A stretch of 64,000 bases of DNA from an uncultured Chryseobacterium sp. (GTDB lineage: Bacteria > Bacteroidota > Bacteroidia > Flavobacteriales > Weeksellaceae): the NCBI GenBank assembly GCA_913775525.1, contig CAJYLH010000034.1, positions 62,001 to 126,000 of the forward strand. Reading direction: 5' to 3'. Of the stretch, positions 9,167 through 18,037 are shown in pieces. Positions within the stretch are counted from its first letter, which is position 1, and every line of letters begins with the position of its first letter. The notes beneath the pieces are model-generated. The model did no database searches. It saw only the letters and a program-made list of their open reading frames with translations, and was not told the origin of the DNA. Both the position numbers and the translations under genes were made by a program.

Positions 9167-11131
9167 TTAAAAATCCTTACCGATCAGATTTTCGCTTTTC
9201 TCATGATCCAGTAATTCAAACTCTGAATTATTACTCAGAAATTCTGGAACAATATTTTTTAAAATACGAACTACCTCTAATTTATCTCTTTTAATTGCAG
9301 CCTTTATAATCTGAACAACCAGTAAATCTATATCTTCAAAGCTCATATACGGATCTTTCGAAATCATAATTTTATCATGATGGGTAGGAATCGTAGTCGT
9401 ATTATTGCTTAAAAGTTCCTCGTACAATTTCTCTCCTGGACGTAATCCTACAAATGTAATTTTAATATCAATATCAGGAGTATATCCTGAAAGCTTGATC
9501 ATACGTTTTGCAAGGTCCAGAATCTTTACAGGCTCGCCCATATCAAATACATAAATTTCAGCACCATTTCCCATAGTACCAGCCTGCAATACCAGTTCAC
9601 AGGCTTCAGGAATAGTCATAAAGTATCTGATGATGTCAGGATGGGTAATAGTCACAGGTCCCCCTTTTTCAATCTGCCTTCTGAAATGTGGGATCACAGA
9701 GCCATTGGAACCTAGAACATTCCCAAAGCGGGTTGTAATGAATTTAGTAACATTTCCCTCAGAATTCTGTAACGATTGTACGAAAAGCTCCGCTGCTCTT
9801 TTTGAAGCACCCATCACATTGGTAGGATTTACAGCCTTATCGGTGGAAACCATTACAAATCGATTTACCTTATATTTCTTGGATAACAGCGCAACATTTT
9901 TGGTTCCTAATATATTGACAAATACAGCTTCATGAGGATTGTCTTCTATAATGGGTACATGTTTGTAAGCTGCCGCATGGTACACCATTGAAAACTCATA
10001 CGTTTCAAATACTTTTTCAAGTCTGTAACTATTGGATATGTCTGCCAGAATAAATTTAAAGTTTTGCTCAGGAAATTTTTCAAGCAATTCCAGTTCTAAT
10101 TCATAAAGCGGCGATTCAGCCTGATCCAGAACAACAATTAACGACGGATCAAACTGTGCTACCTGCCTGACGATTTCACTTCCTATAGAACCTGCACCTC
10201 CCGTAACCAGAACATTTTTTTTAAAATGTCTTCTCTTTACTTCTTCATTTTCGATTTTAATGGGTTTACGGTTCAATAAGTCTTCAATCTGAAGTTGCCT
10301 GATCCCTCCTACTAAATCTGTATCTCTCATTTTACTAAGCGATGGCGCCTTAAGAACTTTCAATCCTCTATCCAATGCAAAAGTCATCCATTCTTCCAGA
10401 TCACTTTTAGTCATAATTTCTTTAATGATTAATACAGCATCAAACTGGCTAACCAAATGCTCATGCTTGAGAATTTGCTCCTGATTATAAATTTTATGTC
10501 CTAATAATAATGCTCTATTAGAATCGGAACGGTTGGTGAGAAAACCGGCAAGCTGATAAGGATAGCTTGGATTATGAACAATCGCTCTGGCTAATGAGAC
10601 AGAAACATCTCCTACTCCTATTACGGCCACTCTTATTTTGGAAGAATTTCCTTTGATATCCATCAGCATATTGAAAAACTGTTTCGTAAAGATCCTGAAG
10701 AAAAACATAATCGAAACAGAAATAAAGAAATATAAAAATAAGCTTGGATATAAGTATAAAGATGTACCTACAGACAGTTCAAAAAAATAATTAATAATCA
10801 GTAATGTAAATAAAGTCGAACCGGAAGCCAGCAATATTTTAAAGAAATCAAAAAAAGTTGAATGCCGTATAATCCCTGCATACGTTTTAAAAACGAACAT
10901 AAAAAGGATGTTTACCGATATAATAAGAAACCTTTTCTGAAGGCTGTAAGATGCAAAATTAACCCGTATGTGAAGCTTTTTCAAAAAGAAATAAGCCAGA
11001 AATAAAGAAAAAAATACGATTAGAACATCAATAACAATAACCAACCAGCGGGGCAGATATCTCAGTTCCGTCATCTTCAATAGATTGTCGCCCCTATACA
11101 ATGCCCTGAAAGCGTCATTTAGCTTTTTCAT
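9167..11131 (-). CDS. Membrane-anchored nucleotide-sugar 4,6-dehydratase (PglF/WbpM/CapD family)
   Basis: Produces a 4-keto-6-deoxy sugar nucleotide, usually from UDP-GlcNAc, for surface polysaccharide assembly. The 654 residues start with four membrane helices, then a CoA-binding-like Rossmann domain (VAVIGVGDVSVSLARAI), then the catalytic SDR domain with TGGAGSIGSEIVRQ and the STDKAVNPTNVMGASKRAAE block. That block has Met in place of the usual catalytic Tyr (MxxxK), as is normal for WbpM-like enzymes. It is the first gene of the polysaccharide operon and has a good promoter 29 bases upstream. A 199-base gap to wza hints at partial uncoupling. Confidence 0.94.
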   Translation of the reverse strand: MKKLNDAFRALYRGDNLLKMTELRYLPRWLVIVIDVLIVFFSLFLAYFFLKKLHIRVNFASYSLQKRFLIISVNILFMFVFKTYAGIIRHSTFFDFFKILLASGSTLFTLLIINYFFELSVGTSLYLYPSLFLYFFISVSIMFFFRIFTKQFFNMLMDIKGNSSKIRVAVIGVGDVSVSLARAIVHNPSYPYQLAGFLTNRSDSNRALLLGHKIYNQEQILKHEHLVSQFDAVLIIKEIMTKSDLEEWMTFALDRGLKVLKAPSLSKMRDTDLVGGIRQLQIEDLLNRKPIKIENEEVKRRHFKKNVLVTGGAGSIGSEIVRQVAQFDPSLIVVLDQAESPLYELELELLEKFPEQNFKFILADISNSYRLEKVFETYEFSMVYHAAAYKHVPIIEDNPHEAVFVNILGTKNVALLSKKYKVNRFVMVSTDKAVNPTNVMGASKRAAELFVQSLQNSEGNVTKFITTRFGNVLGSNGSVIPHFRRQIEKGGPVTITHPDIIRYFMTIPEACELVLQAGTMGNGAEIYVFDMGEPVKILDLAKRMIKLSGYTPDIDIKITFVGLRPGEKLYEELLSNNTTTIPTHHDKIMISKDPYMSFEDIDLLVVQIIKAAIKRDKLEVVRILKNIVPEFLSNNSEFELLDHEKSENLIGKDF

Positions 11132-11159
11132 CCAACATCAAATGGTTTATAATTGAACA

Positions 11160-11189
11160 CAAAGGTAAACATATTATTCATTTTCACAA
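11160..11189 (-). promoter_or_regulatory. Promoter of the polysaccharide operon
   Basis: On the minus strand a TTG (11187-11189) is followed after exactly 19 bases by TACCTTTG (11160-11167). This is the textbook Bacteroidota primary-sigma promoter layout. The expected start site is about 20-25 bases before the ATG at 11131. Confidence 0.75.
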
Positions 11190-11292
11190 TCGCGACAATG
11201 AGTTATTTTTGTTATGCAACAGTTAAGGCTATGTAATTCACTGAATTTAATTTCAATCAAAAATCTATCTGTAATTACAAAGATTTTAAAAT

Positions 11293-11326
11293 AAAAAATC
11301 CAAAGTTCGTAAACTCTGGATTTTTT
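11293..11326 (-). terminator. Intrinsic terminator after the PID-motif gene
   Basis: An interrupted inverted repeat (AATCCA-A-AGTT / AAACT-C-TGGATT, three-base loop) is flanked by A- and T-runs on either side. It can terminate transcription in both directions and separates the secreted-protein pair from the polysaccharide operon. Confidence 0.7.
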
Positions 11327-11346
11327 TTATCTTATTTATCATTATA

Positions 11347-11574
11347 TTATGCATCTAATGACTTCTTTCTATTTGCATACAGGAAGATTATGGCTATTCC
11401 TGCAAGAAAAAGAATCTGGACATATCCGTCAATAGGGACGGGATCTGCCGGAGTTCCCGGAACAGGATCTGCCTTTTCTTCTGAAATTTCATCATAAACA
11501 AAAGGATTATCAGATTGCTGAGCATAAGCAATACCTGAAAATGCCATGACACATATTAGTATTAATTTTTTCAT
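11347..11574 (-). CDS. Small secreted/anchored protein with PID-type C-terminal sorting-like segment
   Basis: A 75-residue protein with a cleavable signal peptide (cleavage likely after AYA at residues 16-18), a short acidic/proline-rich middle with two DPVPG/DPVPID copies, then a hydrophobic helix (residues 49-66) and a basic end (NRKKSLDA). The order Pro-Ile-Asp, membrane helix, positive tail resembles the PID-CTERM class of short Bacteroidota proteins thought to be exosortase-type substrates. It starts six bases after the large type IX secreted protein stops, so the two are co-transcribed. No sorting enzyme is visible in the window. The class assignment is from memory of the motif and is not proven. 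Confidence 0.7.
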   Translation of the reverse strand: MKKLILICVMAFSGIAYAQQSDNPFVYDEISEEKADPVPGTPADPVPIDGYVQILFLAGIAIIFLYANRKKSLDA

Positions 11575-11580
11575 TTCTTT

Positions 11581-14500
11581 TTATTTAATAATTTTTCTGC
11601 TATATTCTTTACCTTCAGAAACAGCTTTTATAACATAAATACCATTGATACTCAATCTGAAATTTACGGTTGTCTTATTATTATTCAGCTTAAGAATGAT
11701 CCTTCCCGCAGCATCATATACTTCAACAGACTGAATATTCTTATCATTCCTCACTACGAATTCTTCCCCGTTTCTGTACACTTTAAATGCTTCTCTTTTT
11801 GAGTTATCATTTACGGAAAGTACATTCTGGTCTTTATAAACAATTTCAAACCGGTTTGAAACTTCTCCTGTAGAAGCTGTGAAATGATAGCTATTGTTCT
11901 GAAGGTTCGTGTAAATATTCATTATTTTATCATGAAGATAAACCGGCTGGCCGTTATTGAATAATCCTTCTTTTTTGATCATGGAGATCACGAAATTACC
12001 CCCTTCAAAATGCTTTGCCCCTACTGGAATCACATCATTAATATCGAAATTTCCTTTTCCCTGAATAACCAGTTTCTCTGCATCTGCCAATGTATAAAAT
12101 GCATCCGAACCTGAAGCGATTGCTTTAGAATCATACTGATCGTAAGCATGGGAAGCCTGAGAAAGATAGGCTACTGCAAATGTATTTTGAGTATTGTATG
12201 AAGAGCTTAACTGTAACCAGAATTTCCCTTCCGTAACATTAGCCACAGATTTATTAAAGTAAGCTCCCTGACTACCAATTCTCATAGCATTGGTAAAATT
12301 CAATGATGTATCAGAAGCATTGGTAGCTTTTACAATAAAGCCCTGGCCGATACTTGCCGTATTTCCTGCAGGAACAGCACTGATGTTCGGTGCAGGAACC
12401 CAGGTCTGAGAAGCCGGGTTGTAAGTAGCATATCCTACATTCGTTGTTGTAGAGCCACTCTGCGTAGTCACAGAATTGCTGGTATTATCCCAGAAATAGA
12501 ATGTATTGGATATTTTCCCTGAGTTTGCTGTATAAAATGCATTAAGATCCAGGTTTGATGCATATGGGTTACCAATCAGGTTAAATCCGTTTCCGGCAGC
12601 AGATAAGGTAAATGTCTGGTTACCATTTAGGGGAGTTCCCGAGAAGGTTAACGATGCATTAGCTGAAGGAGTCTTAATCGAATACGCTTTACCTGCTACC
12701 GCAGTTGTTGAACTTACGTTAACAAAATAGTCTGTTGATGTATCATATTCCGTAATAAACGCAGGTGCAGTAGCTCCATAAATGTTCGACAGATTCTGAG
12801 ACAGCACCGGTGAAGACCAGAAAGCATATTTATTCTGGGCACTTGCTCCTGTTTTTAAAACACTGAAAGTTCCTGTATTATTTAGTATAGAACCATCTCT
12901 TTGTATAAAATTCCCTCCATTTTCAATTGTTACATTTACCGCATTGATTGTATTTCCAGAAGTAATTTCGAGAACGCCTCCGTTTTTAACAATAATGTTT
13001 TTAGCAGTAAATGCTGGATTTGAAGAAGTAGAATAGGATTCAGTAATGATAGCATCTATATTAGAATTTGGTGTTCCGCTAGTCCATCCTGAATTATTCC
13101 ATGTTGTATTTGATGTAGTAGTAACCGCTATAACGTTGCTTGTAGCACTCGTTACAGTTCCGTTTGTGGTTCTTACAGCATAAAAATAATCTGTTGCAGG
13201 AGTTAAGTTATCCACAAGAGCAGTTTGAACATTTGACAGTGATTTATTTTCAAACCCTGTAACAAAGTTCTTCTGGTTCTGAATAACACTAAAATCATCA
13301 AAAGACAAATTCCCTGCGCCTTTGGTATAAGTGAACCTGAACTGGCTTAGATTTGATGGCAGTACTGTAGTGCTTGTAGCATTATACGTATAAGTAGTTC
13401 CCGAAGTAGAAATAGGACTTATATTCTCTATAGTTACCCAGCTAGAACCATTGAATCCTTCTACTAAAAGATAACTTGGAGTAGCCGTAGTTGTCCCATT
13501 ACCTAATATCCAGAACTTCAATTCTTTAATCTCATTGGAATAAGCAGGTGAAGTAATTCGGTCATTTGAATCAGCAAATTTTAATGAAGGGCCTGCTATT
13601 CCACCTGCAGGATAACTTTCTATTCCATTAAAGACCCACCCTGAAGGGGCTGTTGGAGCATTCGAAAATCCTTCAGATGTAGTTACAGGTAAAATCTTAT
13701 ATACGTCCAAATAAAATCCTGTAGCACCCTGTACAGTATCCCAATTAGCATTAAAAGAACTGTTTCCAATATTTGTTGCTGGGTTGGCTATCGGTACAGC
13801 TATTTTAACATTTCCTGATACAAGTAGGTTTTTGTCATTAGCGCCAGCACTTGATACTACGATATTACCAGAGTAAGAACCAATTGCAGTACTACTTGCC
13901 AGTCTTACGTATATAGTTGTCTGTGAGACTGTATTACCAGCAGGAGAAAGAGATATCGCAGATGTTGTAAAACCAGTATTCTGTGATAATGAAATCTCCC
14001 AATTGGAAGGCGGTGTTACAGAAATATTTGCCTGAAGATTTTCCCCAGATACAGTAAATGATCTAATATCAGTTTGAGAGTTTCCGTAAATTTGCTGAAA
14101 ACTATCCAAGTTTGTACTTGTAGCGGTATAAATAGTGGGCGTATTACCCGCAGTAGAGGTAATAGAAATATTATCGATACTTATTTTAGGCTGACTGCCG
14201 GAAATTGATGCCCCACCTCCATTTGTACTATATTCATAAAATCTCAGAATAACATTTGAAACGTTGTTAAAAGAAGGAGGCAGAGTGACATTTGCTGTCA
14301 CATTATTTGTAACATTGTTTCGTCCGGTGTAAGGAAGATTAGTTCCCGTTATCTCTGTAAAAGTTGATCCATTGTTCAAAGAATAGAATAATTTTAAAAT
14401 AGAATCCCTATTTCCATTACCATTAAAAACAGTTGCCAGATCAAAACTCATTGTTCCGGCAACTCTTCCTGTAAAATCTAAAAGAAGGTCAACTGCGACA

Positions 14501-14823
14501 GAATTGTTAGTACCTGTTGATAAAAAATATAAATTGTTCGTACCTCTTTGAATACCTCCAGCGCTTGATGACGTTGCAAAAGTAGCTGATGGAGTAGTTA
14601 TTTTCACACCATCTCCTAATGTTCCTGTAGAATTTACAGCAACAGATTTCCAGTACTGTGCTCCATTACCAGCACTAAAACCATTAGACCAATTGGCTAT
14701 ATCAGAAAAATTTTCAGAGTAATTGCCACTGGATAATTGAAATGCCTGTCCCCAGCTCCATAGTGAGAGCATCATCAAAGATACGAACAGTATCTTCCTC
14801 AGATAGAATAGTTTTGTTTTCAT
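11581..14823 (-). CDS. Large secreted protein with type IX secretion C-terminal domain
   Basis: About 1080 residues from the ATG at 14823; a TTG 18 bases upstream is rejected because a TACTTTTG -7 element lies at 14844-14851, just before it. An N-terminal signal peptide ends near SWSWGQA. The body has repeated beta-rich Ser/Thr/Asn-rich modules, including Fn3-like stretches (ATNIGNSSFNANWDTVQGA; LTPATDYFYAVRTTNG). The last ~70 residues (SVEVYDAAGRIILKL, INGIYVIKAVSEGKEYSRKIIK) form a type IX sorting domain, though the usual YPNP opening is replaced by KVYRNGEEFVV. It is probably exported by the GldKLMN-linked system and retained at the surface. Ligand or enzymatic activity is unknown. Confidence 0.88.
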   Translation of the reverse strand: MKTKLFYLRKILFVSLMMLSLWSWGQAFQLSSGNYSENFSDIANWSNGFSAGNGAQYWKSVAVNSTGTLGDGVKITTPSATFATSSSAGGIQRGTNNLYFLSTGTNNSVAVDLLLDFTGRVAGTMSFDLATVFNGNGNRDSILKLFYSLNNGSTFTEITGTNLPYTGRNNVTNNVTANVTLPPSFNNVSNVILRFYEYSTNGGGASISGSQPKISIDNISITSTAGNTPTIYTATSTNLDSFQQIYGNSQTDIRSFTVSGENLQANISVTPPSNWEISLSQNTGFTTSAISLSPAGNTVSQTTIYVRLASSTAIGSYSGNIVVSSAGANDKNLLVSGNVKIAVPIANPATNIGNSSFNANWDTVQGATGFYLDVYKILPVTTSEGFSNAPTAPSGWVFNGIESYPAGGIAGPSLKFADSNDRITSPAYSNEIKELKFWILGNGTTTATPSYLLVEGFNGSSWVTIENISPISTSGTTYTYNATSTTVLPSNLSQFRFTYTKGAGNLSFDDFSVIQNQKNFVTGFENKSLSNVQTALVDNLTPATDYFYAVRTTNGTVTSATSNVIAVTTTSNTTWNNSGWTSGTPNSNIDAIITESYSTSSNPAFTAKNIIVKNGGVLEITSGNTINAVNVTIENGGNFIQRDGSILNNTGTFSVLKTGASAQNKYAFWSSPVLSQNLSNIYGATAPAFITEYDTSTDYFVNVSSTTAVAGKAYSIKTPSANASLTFSGTPLNGNQTFTLSAAGNGFNLIGNPYASNLDLNAFYTANSGKISNTFYFWDNTSNSVTTQSGSTTTNVGYATYNPASQTWVPAPNISAVPAGNTASIGQGFIVKATNASDTSLNFTNAMRIGSQGAYFNKSVANVTEGKFWLQLSSSYNTQNTFAVAYLSQASHAYDQYDSKAIASGSDAFYTLADAEKLVIQGKGNFDINDVIPVGAKHFEGGNFVISMIKKEGLFNNGQPVYLHDKIMNIYTNLQNNSYHFTASTGEVSNRFEIVYKDQNVLSVNDNSKREAFKVYRNGEEFVVRNDKNIQSVEVYDAAGRIILKLNNNKTTVNFRLSINGIYVIKAVSEGKEYSRKIIK

Positions 14824-14843
14824 AATCGTATATAATTTCAAAG

Positions 14844-14877
14844 CAAAAGTATTATTTTTTTGTATCTGATTGCTTCA
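14844..14877 (-). promoter_or_regulatory. Promoter of the type IX secreted protein gene
   Basis: Minus-strand TACTTTTG (14844-14851) with a TTG at 14875-14877, 23 bases upstream. The spacing is at the long end for Bacteroidota. The position fits translation from the ATG at 14823. Confidence 0.5.
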
Positions 14878-14949
14878 AAATGAAATTACGATTTTGTTAA
14901 TTCTGCATGATTGACAACATGTGTTATCTAATGCATAATAAAAATAATT

Positions 14950-15411
14950 CTATTCTTCTATGGAGCTGATAATAGCATCATACTCATATCCCTTCCCCAT
15001 GACATATTTTATCGTTTTGCTCTTTTTCTGATACTCCTGTAAACCTGTATGCTTTGAATAGTAATTGTCATATATTTTTTTGATTGCTGCTCTGTAATCA
15101 TCGTCATCAATTTCATCAAAACATTTATTGATCAGTTTTTCAGGCACTTGTTTCTGTTTAAGGTTGATCTTTATTTTATTTTTACCCCAATGCTTGATAT
15201 AAAATTTCCCTCTGATATAGCTTCTGGTGAACCGTTCTTCATTAAGGTAGTTCTCTTTCAGCAGGTAGAGAATGATTTCCTCTCTTGCTTCATCAATAAG
15301 TAAAAATTCCCTCATCTTCTGTTCCACTTCCGCATGGCAGCGGTCCTGATATACGCAGTAGTTGACCAGTTTCTGTTTTATTTCTTCATACGTAAAAGAC
15401 TTCTTTTCCAT
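14950..15411 (-). CDS. recX: RecX-family regulator of RecA
   Basis: Small helical protein that by family binds and modulates RecA filaments. The frame is open from 15441, but the glyA terminator occupies 15414-15444, so the first usable start is the ATG at 15411, giving 153 residues beginning MEKKSFTYEEIKQKLVNYC. Three-helix RecX repeats are visible (VEQKMREFLLIDEAREEIILYLLKE; NEERFTRSYIRGKFYIKHWGKNKI). The C-terminal repeat has the KTIKYVMGKGYEYDAI signature seen in Bacteroidota RecX. Assignment rests on motif pattern and length. Confidence 0.85.
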   Translation of the reverse strand: MEKKSFTYEEIKQKLVNYCVYQDRCHAEVEQKMREFLLIDEAREEIILYLLKENYLNEERFTRSYIRGKFYIKHWGKNKIKINLKQKQVPEKLINKCFDEIDDDDYRAAIKKIYDNYYSKHTGLQEYQKKSKTIKYVMGKGYEYDAIISSIEE

Positions 15412-15413
15412 AG

Positions 15414-15444
15414 ATAAAAAAAGAATGGACAAAATGCCCATTCT
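15414..15444 (-). terminator. Intrinsic terminator of glyA
   Basis: On the minus strand AGAATGG and CCATTCT (seven base pairs, nine-base loop) are followed by seven T. It lies directly after the glyA stop and immediately before the recX ATG, so recX needs read-through or its own start site. Confidence 0.75.
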
Positions 15445-15468
15445 CTGATATTAAAAATTAATATTTTT

Positions 15469-16734
15469 TTAGTAGTTGAATAAAGCTTTGTCTACCATCA
15501 ATTCGTTTACTTTCTTTTTCACTGAAGACAGTACCTCTTCACTTTTGATATTATCCACAACTTCCGAAATCAGTTCGGCAATAGTATCCATATCTTTTTC
15601 CTTAAGGCCGCGGGTAGTAATGGCCGCAGTTCCTAATCTGATTCCTGATGTGGTAAAAGGAGATTTATCATCAAAAGGAACCATATTCTTGTTACAGGTA
15701 ATGTCTGCCTGTACAAGGGCTTTTTCAGTTTCTTTACCGTTTACGCCTTTATTTCTAAGATCTACCAGCATCAGGTGATTGTCTGTACCTCCGCTTACGA
15801 TATCAAATCCTTTTTCAATCATGGCTTTCGACAATGCCTGAGCATTATCTTTCACCTGCTGGGCATATGTAGCAAACTGAGCATCCAAAGCTTCACCGAA
15901 AGCAACAGCTTTACCGGCAATAACATGCTCCAGAGGGCCTCCCTGGATTCCAGGGAAGACTGAACTGTCTAATACCTGGCTCATCATTTTAATCTCGCCT
16001 TTAGGTGTTTTATGCCCGTAGGTATTTTCAAAATCTTTCCCCATCATGATCATTCCTCCCCTCGGGCCTCTCAGTGTTTTATGAGTGGTTGTGGTTACTA
16101 CATGGCAGTGTTCAAACGGGGAATTCAGCAATCCTTTGGCAACAAGACCCGCAGGATGGGCAATATCTGCCCATAATGTGGCTCCGATTTCATCAGCAAC
16201 TTCTCTGAACTTGGCATAATCCAGATCTCTTGAGTAAGCAGAGAATCCTGCGATCAGCATCTTAGGCTTTTCTCTCAATGCTACTTCTCTCATCTGATCA
16301 TAATCGATAAGGCCTGTTTCCCTGTTTACGCCATAAGAAACTACATCATACTGCATACCTGAAAAATTCACAGCTGAACCGTGGGTAAGATGCCCACCCA
16401 TGGAAAGGTCCATTCCCATAATTTTATCTCCCGGCTTCAGCACCGCAAGGTAAATAGCTGCATTGGCCTGGGATCCGGAATGAGGCTGCACATTCGCATA
16501 CTCAATCCCGAACAGTTCTTTGGCTCTGTTAATGGCTAATGTTTCGACCTCATCTACTACTTCACATCCTCCGTAATATCTTTTCCCGGGATATCCTTCA
16601 GCATATTTATTGGTCAGTACGCTTCCCACTGCTTTCATCACATTTTCAGAAACGAAATTTTCCGAGGCAATAAGTTCCAACCCGTGGGTTTGTCTTTGTC
16701 TTTCCTTTTCAATCAGGTCAAAAATAATATCCAT
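15469..16734 (-). CDS. glyA: Serine hydroxymethyltransferase
   Basis: PLP-dependent interconversion of serine and glycine that supplies one-carbon units to tetrahydrofolate. The 421 residues are full length. Family motifs include [12 protein letters not shown] near the N-terminus, [32 protein letters not shown], and the PLP-lysine site [25 protein letters not shown] -7 element lies 28 bases before the ATG and a terminator follows, so it looks monocistronic. Assignment is secure. Confidence 0.98.
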   Translation of the reverse strand: MDIIFDLIEKERQRQTHGLELIASENFVSENVMKAVGSVLTNKYAEGYPGKRYYGGCEVVDEVETLAINRAKELFGIEYANVQPHSGSQANAAIYLAVLKPGDKIMGMDLSMGGHLTHGSAVNFSGMQYDVVSYGVNRETGLIDYDQMREVALREKPKMLIAGFSAYSRDLDYAKFREVADEIGATLWADIAHPAGLVAKGLLNSPFEHCHVVTTTTHKTLRGPRGGMIMMGKDFENTYGHKTPKGEIKMMSQVLDSSVFPGIQGGPLEHVIAGKAVAFGEALDAQFATYAQQVKDNAQALSKAMIEKGFDIVSGGTDNHLMLVDLRNKGVNGKETEKALVQADITCNKNMVPFDDKSPFTTSGIRLGTAAITTRGLKEKDMDTIAELISEVVDNIKSEEVLSSVKKKVNELMVDKALFNY

Positions 16735-16762
16735 TTACTTCTTTATTTTGAATTTTTCACCC

Positions 16763-16770
16763 CAAATGTA
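16763..16770 (-). promoter_or_regulatory. Candidate glyA -7 element
   Basis: TACATTTG on the minus strand matches TAnnTTTG. The near-palindrome CGGAATTTCCG lies immediately upstream between the -7 and -33 positions, where a regulator could bind. No clear TTG is present at -33. Confidence 0.45.
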
Positions 16771-16839
16771 CGGAATTTCCGGTAAGCTTCCAGCATCATC
16801 AGAGATGATTTTTAACGTTAGTTCCCAAATATTTACTGA

Positions 16840-17745
16840 TTAAAAGTCCTCTTCAATCAGTTCTTTATTGACAATGGCTCCGGTCATGTTCCCATGGGCA
16901 ATGGCTGTGGCCACCGACCTCATCAGTGTCACGCTGTCGCCACACGCAAAGATGCCATCTACACTGGTTTTATGAGCGGAATCTATCCTCACCACCCCAT
17001 GTTCTGCCAGTTCACAGGCGATAATTCCTGAAACATCCAGGTTTTGTTCAATATTGATTTGGGCATACAGTGCTTTCAAGGGTACTCTTTTCCCATTTTT
17101 AAAAATCAACTCCTGAATATAGCCGTTTTCATGGTGGATTTCTTTAATCCTGTCTTCAACAATCGTAATATTTTTCTCCCTGAATTTCTGCTGCTGTTCC
17201 GCAGTCATTTCTGAAGGACCATTGGTAAACAGGGTCAGTTTTTTGGTCCAGTGATGGATCATCTTCGTAAATTCATAAGCAACATCGCCGGTGGCCAATA
17301 CTCCGGTAACTTCATCCCGCACTTCGTAACCATGGCAATATGGACAATGCAGAACTGAAATACCCCAGCACTCTTCAAATCCGGGAATATCAGGTTTAAT
17401 ATCTTTGATTCCTGTAGCCAGAATGACTTTTCTCGCACTGAAGTTTTCTCCATGTTTGGTTTCCACTTCAAATCTTCCGGCATTCTTTATAATACCGGTA
17501 ACGAGCCCGTCATAAAATTGCACCGTGTCATATTTCAGTACTTGTTCCTTAGCGATAGAGCTGATTTCCGCAGGCGTAGTTCCGTCATGAGTCAGAAAAT
17601 TATGGGACTGCGGGGTCTGGATGTTACAGGGTTTACCGTCATCAATAATCAGGGTATTTCTCAATGATCTGCCAAGGGCCATTCCTGCAGAGAGTCCTGC
17701 ATAGCTTCCTCCTATAATGATGACATCAAAGTTTTTATTATCCAT
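16840..17745 (-). CDS. Thioredoxin-reductase-like FAD/NAD(P) oxidoreductase
   Basis: Flavoprotein of the class II pyridine nucleotide-disulfide family, 301 residues from the ATG at 17745 (the frame extends three codons to a TTG, judged too early). It has the FAD motif VIIIGGSYAGLSAGMALGR, the ATG motif VILATGIKD, and the FACGDSVTLMRSVATAIAHG FAD-binding end. The redox pair is C-P-Y-C-H-G at residues 134-139, which differs from the C-A-T-C-D of true TrxB. Its substrate is therefore probably not the standard thioredoxin. It stands alone between glyA and the ABC exporter. Confidence 0.85.
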   Translation of the reverse strand: MDNKNFDVIIIGGSYAGLSAGMALGRSLRNTLIIDDGKPCNIQTPQSHNFLTHDGTTPAEISSIAKEQVLKYDTVQFYDGLVTGIIKNAGRFEVETKHGENFSARKVILATGIKDIKPDIPGFEECWGISVLHCPYCHGYEVRDEVTGVLATGDVAYEFTKMIHHWTKKLTLFTNGPSEMTAEQQQKFREKNITIVEDRIKEIHHENGYIQELIFKNGKRVPLKALYAQINIEQNLDVSGIIACELAEHGVVRIDSAHKTSVDGIFACGDSVTLMRSVATAIAHGNMTGAIVNKELIEEDF

Positions 17746-17982
17746 AAAGATCAATTAATAAATGGTGAATGGTTACCCTATCAAGGCAAAACCTGTTCCT
17801 TTATCATTAAATCGTATGAATTAAAGAGAGAGATACATTCTTGATTACGCAATGAAAGAACAGATCTTGCGATGATGAAAAACAAAAAGAATCCAATAGT
17901 CTTTTTTCATGGTATATGATGTAGATTAGACATTCCGATCCGGCCGGTTATTACATGCGTATTGTGATATTCTGCCAAATGC

Positions 17983-18012
17983 AAAAAAATCCCGGAATCA
18001 TAAATTCCGGGA
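17983..18012 (-). terminator. Terminator of the MacAB-like operon
   Basis: Minus-strand stem ATTCCGGGA-type repeat (nine base pairs: 17990-17998 with 18004-18012, five-base loop) followed by seven T. It is 26 bases after the adaptor stop. Confidence 0.85.
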
Positions 18013-18037
18013 TCAATCTGATGTATAGAGTCGTTTA

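Noticed and set aside
1..14841. Genomic island or recent transfer of the polysaccharide locus
   Set aside because: No integrase, tRNA border or insertion sequence in view; base composition is slightly more AT-rich in parts but not decisive.
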